Shown piece by piece: positions 14,601 through 29,300 of a DNA stretch of 64,000 bases (position 1 is the first letter of the stretch; the number at the start of each line of letters is the position of its first letter). Where the stretch lies: assembly GCA_036937835.1 (NCBI GenBank), contig CM072870.1, positions 15,843,501 through 15,907,500 on the forward strand, in the 5' to 3' direction. The notes beneath the pieces were generated by a model. That model saw only the letters and a list, made by a program, of their open reading frames with translations, was not told the DNA's origin and did not search any database. The translations under genes and the position numbers were made by a program. This stretch comes from Pampus argenteus (lineage: Eukaryota > Chordata > Actinopteri > Scombriformes > Stromateidae).

Positions 14601-16185
14601 TCTTAACCTGGGACTAGGAGAGGTCCCTGTAGAGCATTGGTGTGATTGACAGGGAAGCGTGCTGGAAGGGCTCCGAGGTTCAGTGTTTGCCTCAGACTCA
14701 CTATTGGCAGCTCAATATAGAGCTGGAAAACCAAAGATTAAGAATAACACAGGACATTTTTACTTGAATGAATATCTCTTGTGAGCATGGCATGTGTTAG
14801 TCTTTACAATATATCTGCCTGTCTGTCTTTTCTCCCACAACTTGTTTTGTGTTAATCTCTATCTGAGTTTCTTTCTCTCTTCCACTCTTTACTTTCACTT
14901 TGGCCTTGAGTCAAATTTCTTGAGGTTGAGTCTATCCTAGCGTCAGCCACTGAGAGCTGACTAAGTCTTATGACTTGATGGAGACATGATGTCTCACATC
15001 CAATTCAGCAGAAGCATCCCAGAATCATTCAACACAGTTTATCTGTGCAGCCAGAATCCAGCAATCAGTGGCCCGTGTTATACATCAGGTAAATGAGTTC
15101 AATTTAGCACAATGGTAGTAAAGAGAAAAACACAGTGATTAAATGAAAGAACTATGTAGTGGAAAACATAGAGGTTAAAAAGCAGAAAAGACCATGAAAA
15201 TGTATTTTAATTCATATGACTGAAAAATGATTTATCTTAATTGTATTTAGAAATACAAACAGAGTATACACAAATAAATAAAAAACAACACTCAAATGTT
15301 TAGCAAATTGCATTACTGGATGTGTATGTCTGTCATTTATGATTAAGAATCAAAGCAACCATGACCGCACCATGGATAATACTGTGCTTGATGTCTCATT
15401 TAAAACATCCTTAGCTTGAAATAGACACACTCTGTGTTTCATCAGTATCTGGGCTAAATACTCTCATTGATTTAAGACAGCCTGCCAACACGTTTCAGTC
15501 ATTATACGTCCCACAGAAGAGGGGAGATTCGGCCTGGCGAGTGAGGAAAGACGTAACAGACGTGACAGACGTAAAGAATGCTTTTGGAATGATGCCCAGC
15601 TCAACTGTAGTCACATGATGTCTAAATCCGAGTCACGTTTGCAATGCGGCAGTATTATCCCAGCATTCCCAGATTCCATCTGCATATATAGATAGAGTGT
15701 GTATGTGTTCCTGGCTGCACCTGAGTGGACACACACAAACACAGTTTTTGGTCCAACACACAAATGCACAGGCAGACATGCACATGGCATGTGTCTTATT
15801 CATATAATGCACACTCTTGGCATGCATGATACACTATTTAGAGAAAAGTCACGTACAAAAAGCTAAGCAAGATGACTATATCCATATCCCACACACAGAC
15901 AGCCTGACTGACTCTGGCTTTAGGTCTTAAATCTTAACATTCCACACCTGACCTCAACACTGACGTCACGTTAATGTTCACCATATTCACATCATGGAAT
16001 ATTATGCTTGTTCTGCACAACGCATTTGCACATCCTCTGCAATAATGTGACACACTAACACACAGGTGTGATGACTCTATTCGCATTCCACAGACAGACG
16101 GCTACCTCTACAGATTACGTCAAGGTCTCAGGGCTCAGTCTCAGTCTGCTTGGAAGCAATCAAGTTTTTCAGAAAGCTGAGCATG

Positions 16186-16208
16186 CACACACACACACAC
16201 ACACACAC
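16186..16208. repeat. (CA)n microsatellite
   Basis: 23 bp of CA dinucleotide repeat. Confidence 0.93.
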
Positions 16209-16568
16209 TCACTTGTACTGGTCCTGTCAGGTGAAAACAGATGAGTTGCACAGTAGGTGGTAACATGCTTGTGCACATTCCTCACTAGTCTGCTTACACC
16301 GCTGGTAATCAGAGCCTAGGGGAGCCTCACCTAAAATGGGCTAACCAGGCCTTTACATCAGAATGGTTTCCATTGCTGAGCCTCACGGAGACAACAGTGG
16401 TTTGTGCATTATCCAGTTAAGCCTTTTAGGCAAATGGGGCAAGGCTGGGCTTCTGCAAAGCCATCAGCACAGCATGGAGTTACCCCAAGAGCAAAGTTCC
16501 TATCATGATGAAACAAACAAATGTGTTCATAATGCATAACCAACTTTTCGATGCATTGGGAATTAGTG

Positions 16569-16693
16569 AAATTGAAGTTTCCATGGCGTGCATTTACTGA
16601 TGTAATGCATTACAGTGGATCACAGGACTTCCAGTCTACTACACATAGTGCCAAGGATACCTATGCAAATGCACGCCATGGAAACTTCAATTT
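16569..16693. repeat. 27-bp perfect inverted repeat with 71-nt loop
   Basis: Left arm 16569-16595 (aaattgaagtttcc to gcgtgcattt) and right arm 16667-16693 (aaatgcacgcc to ttcaattt) are exact reverse complements. The loop contains a 14-bp palindrome tgtaatgcattaca. Could be a small foldback element. Confidence 0.95.
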
Positions 16694-17487
16694 GTTTTTT
16701 GATATTCATATTTTCAGTATTTGACGTGATATTAGTATGCTGCCAAATTTGGCCTTGTGGGAGAGAAGCCACTATAGGGTTTCAGTGCAAATAGTGTAAG
16801 TAGTGGAAGCCCTCTCCCCCTGTGTGAGTGTGTGTTGTTAGGCAGACTAGTGGTGGAGAGTAGGAGATGGCATTTAAATGGCTGTCTTAGATTAGAATTA
16901 TGACGCCATTGGTGGGGAATTTATTTTGTGCTTGTGACCTCCAGGGATCTGCCTGGTCTTCCAGCTCAGGAGTAACCCTCTTGCCCACTACTCCGCTGTC
17001 CACTCAGCCACGCTCCCCAGTATGGACTGTGGAATGCTGGGTAGTGACAGTTGTCAGTGTGGGCCTGTCTATGTGAGATCATTTTCAGTGAAGTGACAAG
17101 CTGCTGTTTAAAGAAATCGTTTCAGCACTTGTTGGTCTGTGTCAGCTTTATCTTATTCTTGGTGTGCTCAAGTTTCCTCTGAAGTCAATCTGTAGCAGTT
17201 GAAAAGCCCTCTGAGTTCTTTGGAGTCCAGATTTGATGTTCAGTACATCAGCTATGTAAATACTGATCACTGCTTAGTACTTACAAAGCTGTTTTTAAAG
17301 CTACAATACAGTAGGGTCAAAGTCTGAGATCACTTTCCCACACAGTATATTTACCAAGCTAATACTGGAGAAGCCTCTTTTACTCAAATTGGTCTACTTA
17401 CTCCCACAAAATGCAACAAGTGCAAACAGTGTCACTGAAATAAGTGGATGAGTCTGAGCCTTTAGAAAGCACATACCAGTCACTATG

Positions 17488-17490
<3 letters not shown>

Positions 17491-17527
<37 letters not shown>
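17491..17527. repeat. (AT)n microsatellite
   Basis: About 37 bp of uninterrupted AT dinucleotides. Confidence 0.97.
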
Positions 17528-17529
<2 letters not shown>

Positions 17530-17890
17530 GGCATTTTTAGCATGTTCAACTCAAAGAGCTTAACTTTCTACTAAGATTTATGGAGAATTTAAGATCAAAC
17601 CAAACTATAATTTCTAAAACGTGTAGTATAGGTTGCATAAAGCATCCTGCCTGATCAGCTGTGTTTTTTCCTGTTTTTCATGTTGGAGCAAATGTCTATT
17701 GCAACTTAAGCTCTTTCTTTCTCTTGTTGTCTATTGTTCTAACCAAAAAAGAGCCTTGTCATGCTGTCATCTACCTTGTTCACATCCACCCAACCTGCCT
17801 ATCCCCTCAACCCTCTCGCTTCACTCTCTCTCTCTCGCCGATTTGTGGTCTTATAATGTTACACAGCAGAACTTTCTGAGGCAATGTGGG

Positions 17891-18028
<138 letters not shown>

Positions 18029-21000
18029 ATGTGTGCATGTGTGTAAGTTAGTAGTTCCTGTGTTCTTTGGTCCATGATGTCCTCAGGTGAACACTGAACT
18101 GGGTCTGCTTTTATTCCTCTGTACGCTCCAGTTGAGCCTGGGAACAAACACCTGCACACACACGCACACACGCACACAGGTGCAGCTATACAAGCACACA
18201 CACACATGGGCACACATGGAGTATACATCATTATCCTTTTTAGGTTTTAGTTTTCTAAATTGTCTGACTTCTCATCTGTCTCTTTTTACTTTAATATAAC
18301 TTGTGTTTTCAGGTTGTACTTGCCAACTTTGTAAAGCAGTAGCATCTCTAAAAAGTCTGACAAGGCAAGATATTAGCAGTCAGTTAAGCTATTTTTGTTA
18401 ATCGCTGTTTAACGTTTGTGCATGCAGAACAAACCATTTCCTGTACAATTACAGATTACTAATCTACTACCCATATCTTAGTATATACTAGCAATACTTA
18501 AGTGATCAGTATCACAACCAATAGACTAGATGGACATAACTACAAAAATAAGAACAAAATATTAGAGTTATCCTTTAACCTCTCTGTTTGAGTCACTAAA
18601 ATCACCACCTAACAACTGGCTTTAAACTCATTTAAACCAATTTAAACACTTATTCACATCTTGCACAATGACAGTGAATAAACTCTCCAGCCAACATAAA
18701 CCTACACTCTGTCCAGTGGGACAGAGGCCCACTTTTAAAAAGCAGATTTTACGATTGCCGTCATTCTGGGTTTATTATGAGGTTTCCTTTTTTCTTTTTC
18801 TCTTTTGCTGTCTTTTTGTTTGTATTCTCACATTTTCCATGTCTTCTCTCCTACATTTATTTCCAATTCCTCTACTCTCCTTTATCGTCCTCCTCCACAT
18901 TTTTTTTCTCTCCCTTACTCTCTGCTTTTTTTTTTTCTTTTGGCATCCTCTTAAATCCCTGTCCCTGTATGCCAAGACTTTCCACTCGTTTTCCAATCTT
19001 AAGCCTAATTGCACTAATAATTCATTAAGTCATCTTGAGCCCAGTAAGGCAGTTTGGCTGTGTCTGAATGTGAACAGCAGTGTGACATTAACTGCTTAAT
19101 TCACTCTTCTTATTGTCTATAACTGCACATTTGGGTATATGAAGGGAGTAGATGTTCGCAAAAGTTTTAACTACTTCCTTTAGGTAAACATGCGTAAGAG
19201 AGGTGAGATGAAACAGTGGTTAGTGGGGGAAAGACTGGTAGAAACTTGGTTGTCAGAAAGTGAGATCCAATGAACAATGAAGACAGATTTGATAAGGGAA
19301 TGTTCATCATTCCTGAATTTGTGTCTATCACCTCTTTAAGACAGAAATGTGACAGAGCTGCATTGTGAAAATGGTGGGTTTGCTGTACTTAGTTTGCTGA
19401 GTTAGGTCAGTTTTCCAGCTAATATGGATGGAAGAGGACCTTGGGAGAGGCCCTAATAACAGTGCGGGAGAGATCATACATCAGTCTCACTCACCACACC
19501 AACCACTCTGGCTCCAAACACAGCCCCCCAGACCATATAACAGCATATTAGTTGCTATGCATAACCGCTAAAATTGAACATTTCTGATTTGGTTCAGCTT
19601 TACCCTCTCAAACTCCCTCTTTCTTACTTCCTACTCAGCTTTTCTTTACTTCATTAATTTCACTCATTCCCATGCCATTCAGCTTGAAGTTCTGCACTAA
19701 CTCCCATGTGCTGCTGTCACAGTAAAGTCACGCCAGATTCTCAGATCTTTATAGGGGTTAAGCTCCTATCCCTGTATGATTTTTATCATTATAAGCCAAA
19801 TGTAACTGGATGAGGATCAGAGGTTACTCTAATGGAATATGTCTGTGTGCGCAGTTCTCAAAGGCACCTTCATATAAACCATTCAATGTATATTTTGCCA
19901 CTAGGATGGTAAATGAGTGGCTTCAATAAAAGAAGTTCCAAAACATTCAGTTGCATGAAATATGCTGAATCAGCCAAGGAAGAAAAGTGATATGATAAAG
20001 GTTGTCAAGCACCCAGATTTTTATTGGTGTGGGTGTTCACTGCCATACCAAAATGGCCTCTGAAGTTTAATATACCACTACTGACATGCTATGGAAATAT
20101 GCGCATGGCTTTATGATCAAGGTTATATTGCTTTTCTATGAAACTGAAACTAAAGGGAAATTAAGATCACGGTTTTTACCACTTCAGATATTTGTCACCT
20201 TATAAAAACCAATGGGCAGAGATGGTATCAGAGATGGGGAGCTAGCGTGTGGCTGTTAAATAGAAGTGGTTCGAAATGGTAGACCAACCAACCACTTGGC
20301 GCGAGAGACAGCACGAACCAGACATGGACTGATAAAAAAACTGATTCAATTCAATGACAAATTTCATTAAATAGGGATTTCAGGAGGTACAGTAGGTATG
20401 AACCACATACACATGAAGGAACAGAAATGCTACCGACAGCTTATTACAAAAAGAGGAAAGTATTTATATGTAAGCTAAATTCTAGTTTGACTGTAGTAGG
20501 TTTAACACAAAGTCCCAGCTAGCCTGCCACTAATAGACTAATTAAACTAATTAAAAATAATGCACTGGGGTTGTTGTTGTGTGCGTTGCTGATATTATTA
20601 AGCCTTTTCAAAACTTAACAGAAGTCTAACAGTGTTTTAGATGCAGCCTCAGGTTGTTGAGATCAGCTTGAATACAGTTAGCTTTGGAACTTTTGGGGAA
20701 ACACAGCTTTAGTATTTAAATTATTTAAAATAGTATTGCTATATTGTCATGACGAGTTCATTAGAGTAAAATACAAAAAGGTGCATATCAGGAATGTTTA
20801 TTGAGCATGCATACATAATATGAGTTTCTTGTTTTATGATATATGCATAGGTGGGTCTGCATTTGTTAGGAAAAAGGAGCCTAAAAGGAGCCATATAAAC
20901 ATTTTTTCTGATCTGGTGCCTCCATCAACGGGATGGTATGCCCAAGTCCTCATATCTAAAGAAAAATAAGTACAAGTCAGACAATTTGTTAGAGTATGTG

Positions 21001-23248
21001 TGTGTGTATTTCAGCTGAAACTTAAGGAAATTACTTTTTTTCTATCATCTAAACCAGACCTGGAGAACCTTTTCAATGATTCATACTGGCGTCCAGCTCA
21101 TGATCCAATCAGGTACCAGAACCACAACTACAAAAACTGCTGATCTAAACTGACAGGCACTGTGAAGGTTCCTATTTTTAGGCCGTCATTAACAAATAGA
21201 CCTAATACAATTGTTTCCCTACGTTACTGAGAAACATTAGAAAGCTAATCTTAAAATTACTCTGAAATTCATCCCAGATATTCCAGATGATTGTCTCAAT
21301 GTAAGAGAACTAACAGATGTGACCTAAATACAGGGGAGATAAAGTGGAAGAGAGAAAGAGAAGTAGAAAAAAGGTTGTAAATAACCTTTTTACTAGTTGG
21401 ACATTTGTCTTATCTGCAAGGGTAATATAATTGAAATCTCATGTGCCACTGTTTGTACCTGATATAATTATATGATAACCAGGTCTAAAATATATTTCCT
21501 ACAAGCGGACAGATCCAAAACAGTCTCCTCCATATTGTTTTCATTAGCCTCCTCATGATACACCTTCCACCTTTCCCTCCTTCTACCCATTACCCTTCTC
21601 TTCTCATGTCTTGTCCCCTATACTGAACTTTCACCAGGCTGCACTCGAGTAGCTGTGTGTTAGTGACGCTGGTGAGCTGCAACGTCCTCTCTCCTTTGTC
21701 CTTTGTGAACCACAGAGCTCCTGGCCTCTTTAACTCTCTCAACTCAGAACACAAAGTAAATTTAGACTCACCTTGGGGCCCAGAGTCTCTATAATACACT
21801 GTTGTGTTAGGCTTCAGGAACAAAATAACAAGCGAGTCATTTTGCATCCCATAGTAAAGTTCATAGTAAAGAATAGATTTAGATATTGCTTGAATAAATC
21901 ATAAATACCAGTTTAGTAAAGAGATAACATAATGAACACATACTGCTCCTATCTTTATTCTATATCAACCCTCTGGTGTTGCTACATCTCAGTCTTGAAT
22001 CTGACTCATAAAGCTGCCAGCCTGGTGCCAAGCCTCCAGTCTCCCTTACTAACAGGTGCAGAGGCCCAAAGCGCTTCTCATTAACACAGCTCATTTCACA
22101 AGCACCACACAGTCGTTACCATCCCGACACGGCACGTGTGAAACAACACATTATCACCCAATTAGCATGACCCTGTGTCAGGCGCCTGGTCCTGTTTGAC
22201 TTTCTCTTCTTGCACTCTCGGACTGTCACCATAGATGTTGACACGCATAACAAAAAAGCTGTCAATGTAAATGACGTGGACTGTTTATAATATTTTATTA
22301 AGGTGTTTTCAGCTTTGATAGTGAAACACATACTAGTATAGCATTTACAGGGAAGGTGAGGTTTGCAGATATATCTGACTTTTGTACAGTTGTGTCAGGG
22401 CACATGCTTGCGTTTTTGCATGTGTATGTGAATGTAGGTTGCATGTCTGAAGTTGGCAGGCAGCCACTTGTTCATTCATCATGTTAAACTACCCCAGCTT
22501 GCACAAAGTACACACAGACCTGGAAAGGCAGAGCTAAACTGAGCATTGAGGCTGATTGTAACAGTGTAATAACGTATGTGTGTTGAGTGTTTGTCAGTTC
22601 TGCTGACCCCGAGTCAGATAAAAGATGAGTAAAGATAAAAACTGTTTCAGGCTCCATCCTTGTCAGTCCTGCATCTTGTAAGTCCTGCACAGACTTTTTC
22701 ATTTGTTAAGAATCACCTTGTGACCTGTGGCGGGAACACACTGAAGCCCATTTTCTGTCTCCTCTCTCCCATAATGAAAAGCAGGGGGCTGTTCTGTCGT
22801 CAACTGGTAATAACACAGCATTAGGTTCACATGGCTCGCTGATAGGCTCCCTGTTATACATTCAATGCTTTGATCTACACTAGCAAAACGTACAATGCTA
22901 TCACCAGCACTGTCGAAGCATTGTGTATTTATTTGCAGTAGCATTTAAAACCTTTACCTTTCTCTTTTATTGATTTAATACATTTGATGCAGAATTATCC
23001 TTCAGATGTTTCTTATTATTTGATTCCTTTTGGTTTTTGCTGCTCCAGAAGGTCTGATACAGCAGCGTTGTCTGTTTTAAGTGAAGCTCACAGCATATTT
23101 TAAATACTTTGCAATAAAATTTAATTTAGAGATTCATGACCCACCCAGTGAAATGGAATTAAACAAACTAGTTCCTTTTTTATGTATTTTTTCATGGTTC
23201 AAAATTAAGAAAGATACTAATGGACTGCTCCATCCTCTCTGCTTACAG

Positions 23249-23311
23249 GGTCTGACTTTCCCCAAGACCCCAGTGTGCTAGCTGCCACCTCATGGAACAC
23301 CTCTAGTGATG
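23249..23311 (+). CDS. ror1: ror1 exon 2: mature N-terminal segment
   Basis: A 63-nt exon bounded by acceptor gcttacag and donor gtaaatg. It starts with the last two bases of a codon and ends with the first base of another (phase 1 at both ends). The only open frame reads SDFPQDPSVLAATSWNTSSD. The TSWNTSSD part corresponds to the SSWNISSE segment of human ROR1 just after the signal peptide. Its last G joins the gg of the Ig exon to make a Gly codon and continues directly into SFFIRLEAPMNN, so frame and family agree. NTS is a possible N-glycosylation sequon. The other two frames are stopped. No initiator Met lies in this exon, so the signal peptide is encoded upstream. Confidence 0.85.
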
Positions 23312-26300
23312 GTAAATGCACACACATACTTAACACGCTCACACACAGAAAGCAGGGACCTAATTTTAACAAATCCGTGTCAACGATCTTTACAACTAAA
23401 TTAGAAAACGGTAGATGCAAATGCGCTCGTTACAGGCAATACATGTTGACATTCACAGTGCAATTAACACATGGTGTGTTGAACTGTAACCCCACACGCG
23501 CATTAATGTGAATCACATTTAATGATGTGTGAAAATTACACATCCTCTGAGAATGGTCCTTCAGCAATCCAGGCAACAGCCATTGTCCCTGCCCAGGCCA
23601 CTATAGAGAATAATTGATGGAATAAATTACACATTGAGATACTCAGCATGTGGAGAGACACATAAAGCCACAGGTGCACTGCATTTCCTTAATTTCCACT
23701 GACCTACTTTAAGTTCTCTCTTAAGTAAAAGTTACTAGTGGAGCCCTAAATTGCTTTCAGCACATCCTCTTACACTTTGCTCCGTATATTCAATAAAAAT
23801 ATCTTTCTGCTGACTTATGTTATCCCGTATTCCATCGACATGAGTATGTTGCTGCTTATTTTATTTACATATGGTCAAACAGCATCGTTTGGCCATGATG
23901 ATGAATGTGAGCGGAGCAGAGGAAAGGCGTCGATCGGGCAGCATAGTTGTGTAATATTAATGTTCGTGTGAAATTTTAGCAGTTGTGTTCATAATTGTTT
24001 CTTCTGTTGTGTGTAGATATTGATCACATACTAATTGTGTCGCCCTGGTGAAGATGGTCATGTAACCGGAAGCCCAGGTTTTCACATATCCTGACTGAAA
24101 CTACTGTTCTTCTATCAGCAGTGCAGGAACTACTGAGTCAGATCCTTAAAATGTTTGGATATTTCTCAACAATGATGCCCAGATTTCTCCCTGGGCTTGG
24201 AGAGCCGATATCCGCCTCATCCCCTACAAAGATACCCTTGACTTGGAAAATCCTCAACAAGAGACTTTATTGAACTTGACCTTTTTTTATGCTCTCTCAT
24301 TTTGCCTGGTTTGTTTAATTCTTCTCTTGCGGGTCCAACTCTCCCACAACATCCGTCCCACAACAGATTCTGTGTACAGAAAAACAGACATTGTTAAACA
24401 CAGAGGCAAGTCGGAAGGCAGTAATTTCTGAGCAGTTCAGTCAGGATAATGATTATGGGGACCAATCAAGGATGTTTAAAAAGTCATGAATACAATAAAG
24501 AGTAGTTCCAAACAAATTTTAGAGACAGCTTTATTTTTCCACAACAAGACGAAATATGAATTCATGCATATGTGCATGCATGCTTTCAAACCAGTGTGTC
24601 ATACGTGTCATTTTGAGCTCAGCCCCATGAATAACATCTGTTTCTTATCTGATGGATGGATTGTGATTGCACCACTTGTTTTGTCTGCAGGCAGGGTATG
24701 GTTTTAATTGACCAAGCAGACTGCATTCAGGTAGCATGGCTCTATCAGTATGCATCAGTAGCAGGAATTTATCATGCTGAAAGAGGCTCATTATTAGGCT
24801 GAAATCAAGGGTGATGATAGTTTACTGGACTCATTTTCCCTGGGGCTTTCTCTCATTCTTCCTTTCTTTTTCCTTGTTTCATTTTATTTTTTTCTTCCCA
24901 TACTTCCTTTTCTGTCTCTGTTGGAGAGTGACCTAACTTTAATGAAATTCACCTTTAGCCATAGCTGGCAGTGCTGCAGTCCAAACCCCTCAGTGTATCT
25001 ACTGGGTATGTTTAGTTAGCTGTGCAGCCACTCAGGTTTCTGTGTCTTGCTAAAAAGCGGCATGTGAAGCATAGCATCACTCTTGTGTATATTATTGAAT
25101 GATAACTCACCTATAGAATACAGTGTTGATGCCTAAATGAAAATGTATTGTGTAACTTAGTCTAGTTTAGAACATGAATAGTTTGTGTGTGTGTTGCGGT
25201 TGTGTGGGTGTGTGTGTGTTTACATATGTGTGCCTGCTTGTTAGTGTTTGATTGTACAAAGCCACTGTGAGAAAATGCAGGCTGATGACATGGTACCATT
25301 TAGTCGCCTGCCACATTAAAGGGACAGTCCACAGCAAGGGTTCGAGTTACACAGAGCTCCTGGTGCCAAATACCACAACACTCACCACGAGACAATAACA
25401 TACAGAGTGGCTTTGTTACACAGACACTGGCAGAACATCTTTCTCCTCTTCACCTCTTTTCTCGTCTTCCTTCCTTCTGCTCCCCACTGCTTTATTGTCA
25501 GTTATTATAACAGCTAATGAAGTGTGCAGTCATGCTCCAAAAACTGTTTTCTTTTCCATCAACTCATCTAATGAGATGAGATGAGTGATTAAAATGACTC
25601 AGTTTGTGACATTCTTGCCTTTGGCAAAACACACAAGGCTTTTAAGAGTGTGTCTGTTCCCATTTAATATATAAAACACTTTCCAGATAATAAAGTCAGA
25701 TTCAGGAGTCAGAGTAAAGCGGGGAACAGTTTCATATTATGAACACTTGGGCTAATGATAGCTACTTTAGCTAAATTGTGCTAACAGGACAGGTATCATA
25801 ATCAAGTCACATTGAATTTACTGAAATCTTATAACAATAGCAGGTGAGCCAACTGTCAGTTACATCTGTCAGTCTGTTATTATAGATCTTCAAATCTTAT
25901 TAACGGCGCAGTAATTTCCAAAATGTCCATCAGCACACTAATAAGAGAGCCCAAATATAAATATATATATATATATATATACTTCCACGTTGGCTTCAGC
26001 CTCAAGCCGTTGTAATTGTCACTTCATTATTATAGGATAGTAGCGTTCCACACTTGTCATGTAACATCTTTACCTTTTGAAGATGTGATTATTTTCATTT
26101 TGTTGGAGTCGACCAATGTGAAAAATGAAATATAAACAATACAGCAGTTGTTTCATGACATTTAAAGTGATTACAAATGGTAACATAATCAGACCTGACA
26201 GATTAAATTGAAAAGTAAAGTAAAACACAAAGTCGTAAAATAGCAGAGTAAACAAGTTATGGAAAGAGGACAAGGACATGCTTCTTAGTTTATAATAATT

Positions 26301-29300
26301 TCAGAGTTTGACCTGGCTATCAAATGTTTACAACCCAGACACCACTTATTACATTTTATTATCCAATTTTGCCTTGATAATCCATTTACAAGATTTGTTG
26401 AAGCGCTTTGTACACAAGATAATCTTGTGACAATATGTCTGGAGTCCGAGTGACAGAGAATAGCCAAGTAAGAATAGTGAGTATGATAGCTGTTGTAGTC
26501 TAAGGATAAGGCTCTAAGGATAAGTAAATAGAAAAATGATAAAATGACACATCAGTGGTGCACACCTATGGTCTTTTGCCATGGCGCAGGTAGAACTGGA
26601 AGAATGGTTCGTTGTTGTTTATAAAATACTTGGTTTCCATCCGTTACAAGGATAGGATGTTAGCCTTACCTCTACTGTAGTGTTGCTTCAGTCAAGCTGG
26701 ATGGTGGGAGCCAGGCCCGGTGTCCTTTTACGCCACTCAATTCATTTGGGTTAACATATAAACACACACAGAAACTAAATCAGAATACTTCATGGATACA
26801 GCTTATTATTCATTATCCATCTAGGTCTTAACAAACGAGTTACTTGTCATTCTGCAGCACAAAAACCTTCTTGCATTTGTGTTTTGTTCCTTTACTTAGA
26901 ATCTTATTTAATTTAGAGATACTGTTAGGAGACCATTTCAAACTAAATCAAACTTTGACCTTAACAAACCAGCTTCCTTGCAAACAGATAAATGTTTTAA
27001 GGCTTTGCACGCTCAACTACTTAACAGACTTAATTCGAGGAAGAAAAGCTTACCCAAAAGAGGCAGGTTCCTGCAGAGTTATTTCAGGGTTGATGCAACA
27101 TTAACCTTTCAACAAAGAACTGAAGATTGATTTAAATTGACTGAAAGTTAATTGTTGTTCCAAACAGAATTATTGCAGTAAATATTGGTTTTGATTATTG
27201 ACATTACTGCAAATGGTTTTAAAATGACTCAGAATACAATATCTAATGGCAAAGAGCATGAAAACTTTTAAGAAGCAAACTGTAAACTGTATTTACACTG
27301 TAATTAGCAACAGAGGATAGACAGACATAAAGAGAAAAGAGGACAGATATCGCCTATGTAGAAGACAGCAATATCCTTGTAGGGAAAGACCTGGCTACTG
27401 CAAGACATTTTAGAGAGAGTTATGTGTTCAAACAACTCTCTGTCCCTAATCTTTCCTGGTTGGTCATGGGATTTCATCAGACAGATGTCTTATTAAAGGT
27501 CCGGTGCAGAGATGCCCTAACTAATGAATTTTCATGGCATAGTAAATGTTTTAGTGTGGGTGTGCTTGCATATATAAGTGTGTTCGTCTATATTTCCCCA
27601 CCAACCTCTCTATTCACACACACTGAAGTTTGTCTGACTAGTATTTGAGATTCCCCTCTATGTACTTTTCCTCCTTTGTTTGTTTTGGCTGGTTTGTGTA
27701 ACCAGGAGAATTTCTGCATGCCTAAGATGGGTTTTGGGGTTAAGGGAACTTTCCAGGGTTTTTTTCATGACATAAACACCAATGTTTTTCCTGCGCATTA
27801 AACTCTTAGGTGGCCCTCAAGATTGTTTTTTTCTAACCACCTCAAGGAAAAATGTTGCTATGTAAAACCATGTTAAAAGTTTTTGCTTTTTCCCCCCAAC
27901 ACCTTCTGAACTCAACAGTCACAGTGGGACATTACAGTGACCTCTGATAGATGATTATGATTATGTTTTGTTTTCTCCTCAACATTTTTTTTTCTTTTGT
28001 TTTTCAAAGTCAAAGGGCTTTCACCCACCAAACAGGTGATGTTGCCTCATAAGCTCGTACAAAACCCTCTGGCATCCTACAGCCCTGATGAAAAGTGAAA
28101 TTGGGTGTCACCGCAGTGACAACCACAAAATAACTCACCAAACCCAAAACCTTGAATATGTGTGTCTGAAAACATTTCTCATACAGCACCATGTTTTTTT
28201 TATGTCTGGCATTGATATTTCACAGTAAGTGTTGTTTGATTTATGTCTTGCTCTTTGCCTTGTGTAACAAAATCTCTTCCCTCTCGTTTTGTCTTTCTCT
28301 CACTCCTGATGCTTTTTCTCACTTGGCCTCCTCTTTGTATTTCTTTTCCTGACTCCCTTCATCCTCCCATGCTCTCCTTTACCTACCACACCTTTTCCTC
28401 TATCTTTGTCTCCCTCTTATTTATACTCTTCATCTCTTCTTCTATTCTACTCCTGTATCCCAGGGTCCTTCTTCATCCGTCTTGAAGCTCCAATGAACAA
28501 CATCACCACCTCTCTGGGCCACACAGCTGAGCTCTTCTGCCGTGTGTCTGGCAACCCTCTGCCCACCGTGCGCTGGCTGAAGAATGACGCCCCTGTGGTA
28601 CAGGAGCCACGGCGGATCTCCTACAGGTCTACACCGTATGGATCACGCCTCCGCATCCGCAACCTGGACACCACCGACACAGGCTACTTCCAGTGTGAAG
28701 CCACCAACAGCCAGGGTACAGTGTCCACGACAGGTGTGCTGTTCGTCAAATTTGGTAAGAAAAGTTAGAGTGGTGACAGTAGCATCTTAGCAATCTAAAG
28801 CTGCCAGCCAAGAATTTAAAGTCTTACCACCATGCAGATAAATAACACACAATAATGTGGATTCATAATGAGTGTTTTATGCCTTTTGACAAACAATTAC
28901 ATGTATTTTCTTATACATATCTTTTCATACCAGAGGTCTGGCTCTTTTTAGGAACCCAGTTGATTCTAGCTTGAAGCTGGCAGCTTGTAGACAGAAAAAT
29001 CTGGGAATAATATTGTTTATCCTGTAGTAAAAAAAAATCCCCTTGTTTTCTCTTCCAGATCCACTCCCTACACCTCTGCCAGGAAGGCCAACGTAAGTTT
29101 ATTATCCTGTATCTATCCTATTCCCTGTATTCCTATACTATTCTATTTTCAAATGATCACAATTTGCCATCTGTTTAAATCATTTTAGGCATAGCATTAA
29201 TTTTGTTTCTAATACCTCTGATAGCAGTATATTGTCTGCTAGCATAGAGCCTAAAAAGTACAATACAGCATAATCATTGAGTAATTACTCACAATATATG

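Noticed and set aside
17300..17420. Possible Tc1/mariner remnant (ggtcaaagtctgagatcact)
   Set aside because: Only a short vague resemblance to fish Tc1-like termini, with no partner end or transposase frame.
26070..26467. Adjacent minus-strand open frames of 69 and 60 codons
   Set aside because: Low-complexity Phe/Leu/Ile-rich translations of AT-rich intron with no domain or splice signals supporting a gene.
28406..28463. N-terminal hydrophobic extension (MSPSYLYSSSLLLFYSC) upstream of the Ig exon, signal-peptide-like
   Set aside because: It lies in the pyrimidine-rich end of intron 2 before a good acceptor. The 63-nt exon at 23249 joins in phase and matches the family, so the hydrophobic look comes from CT-rich sequence.
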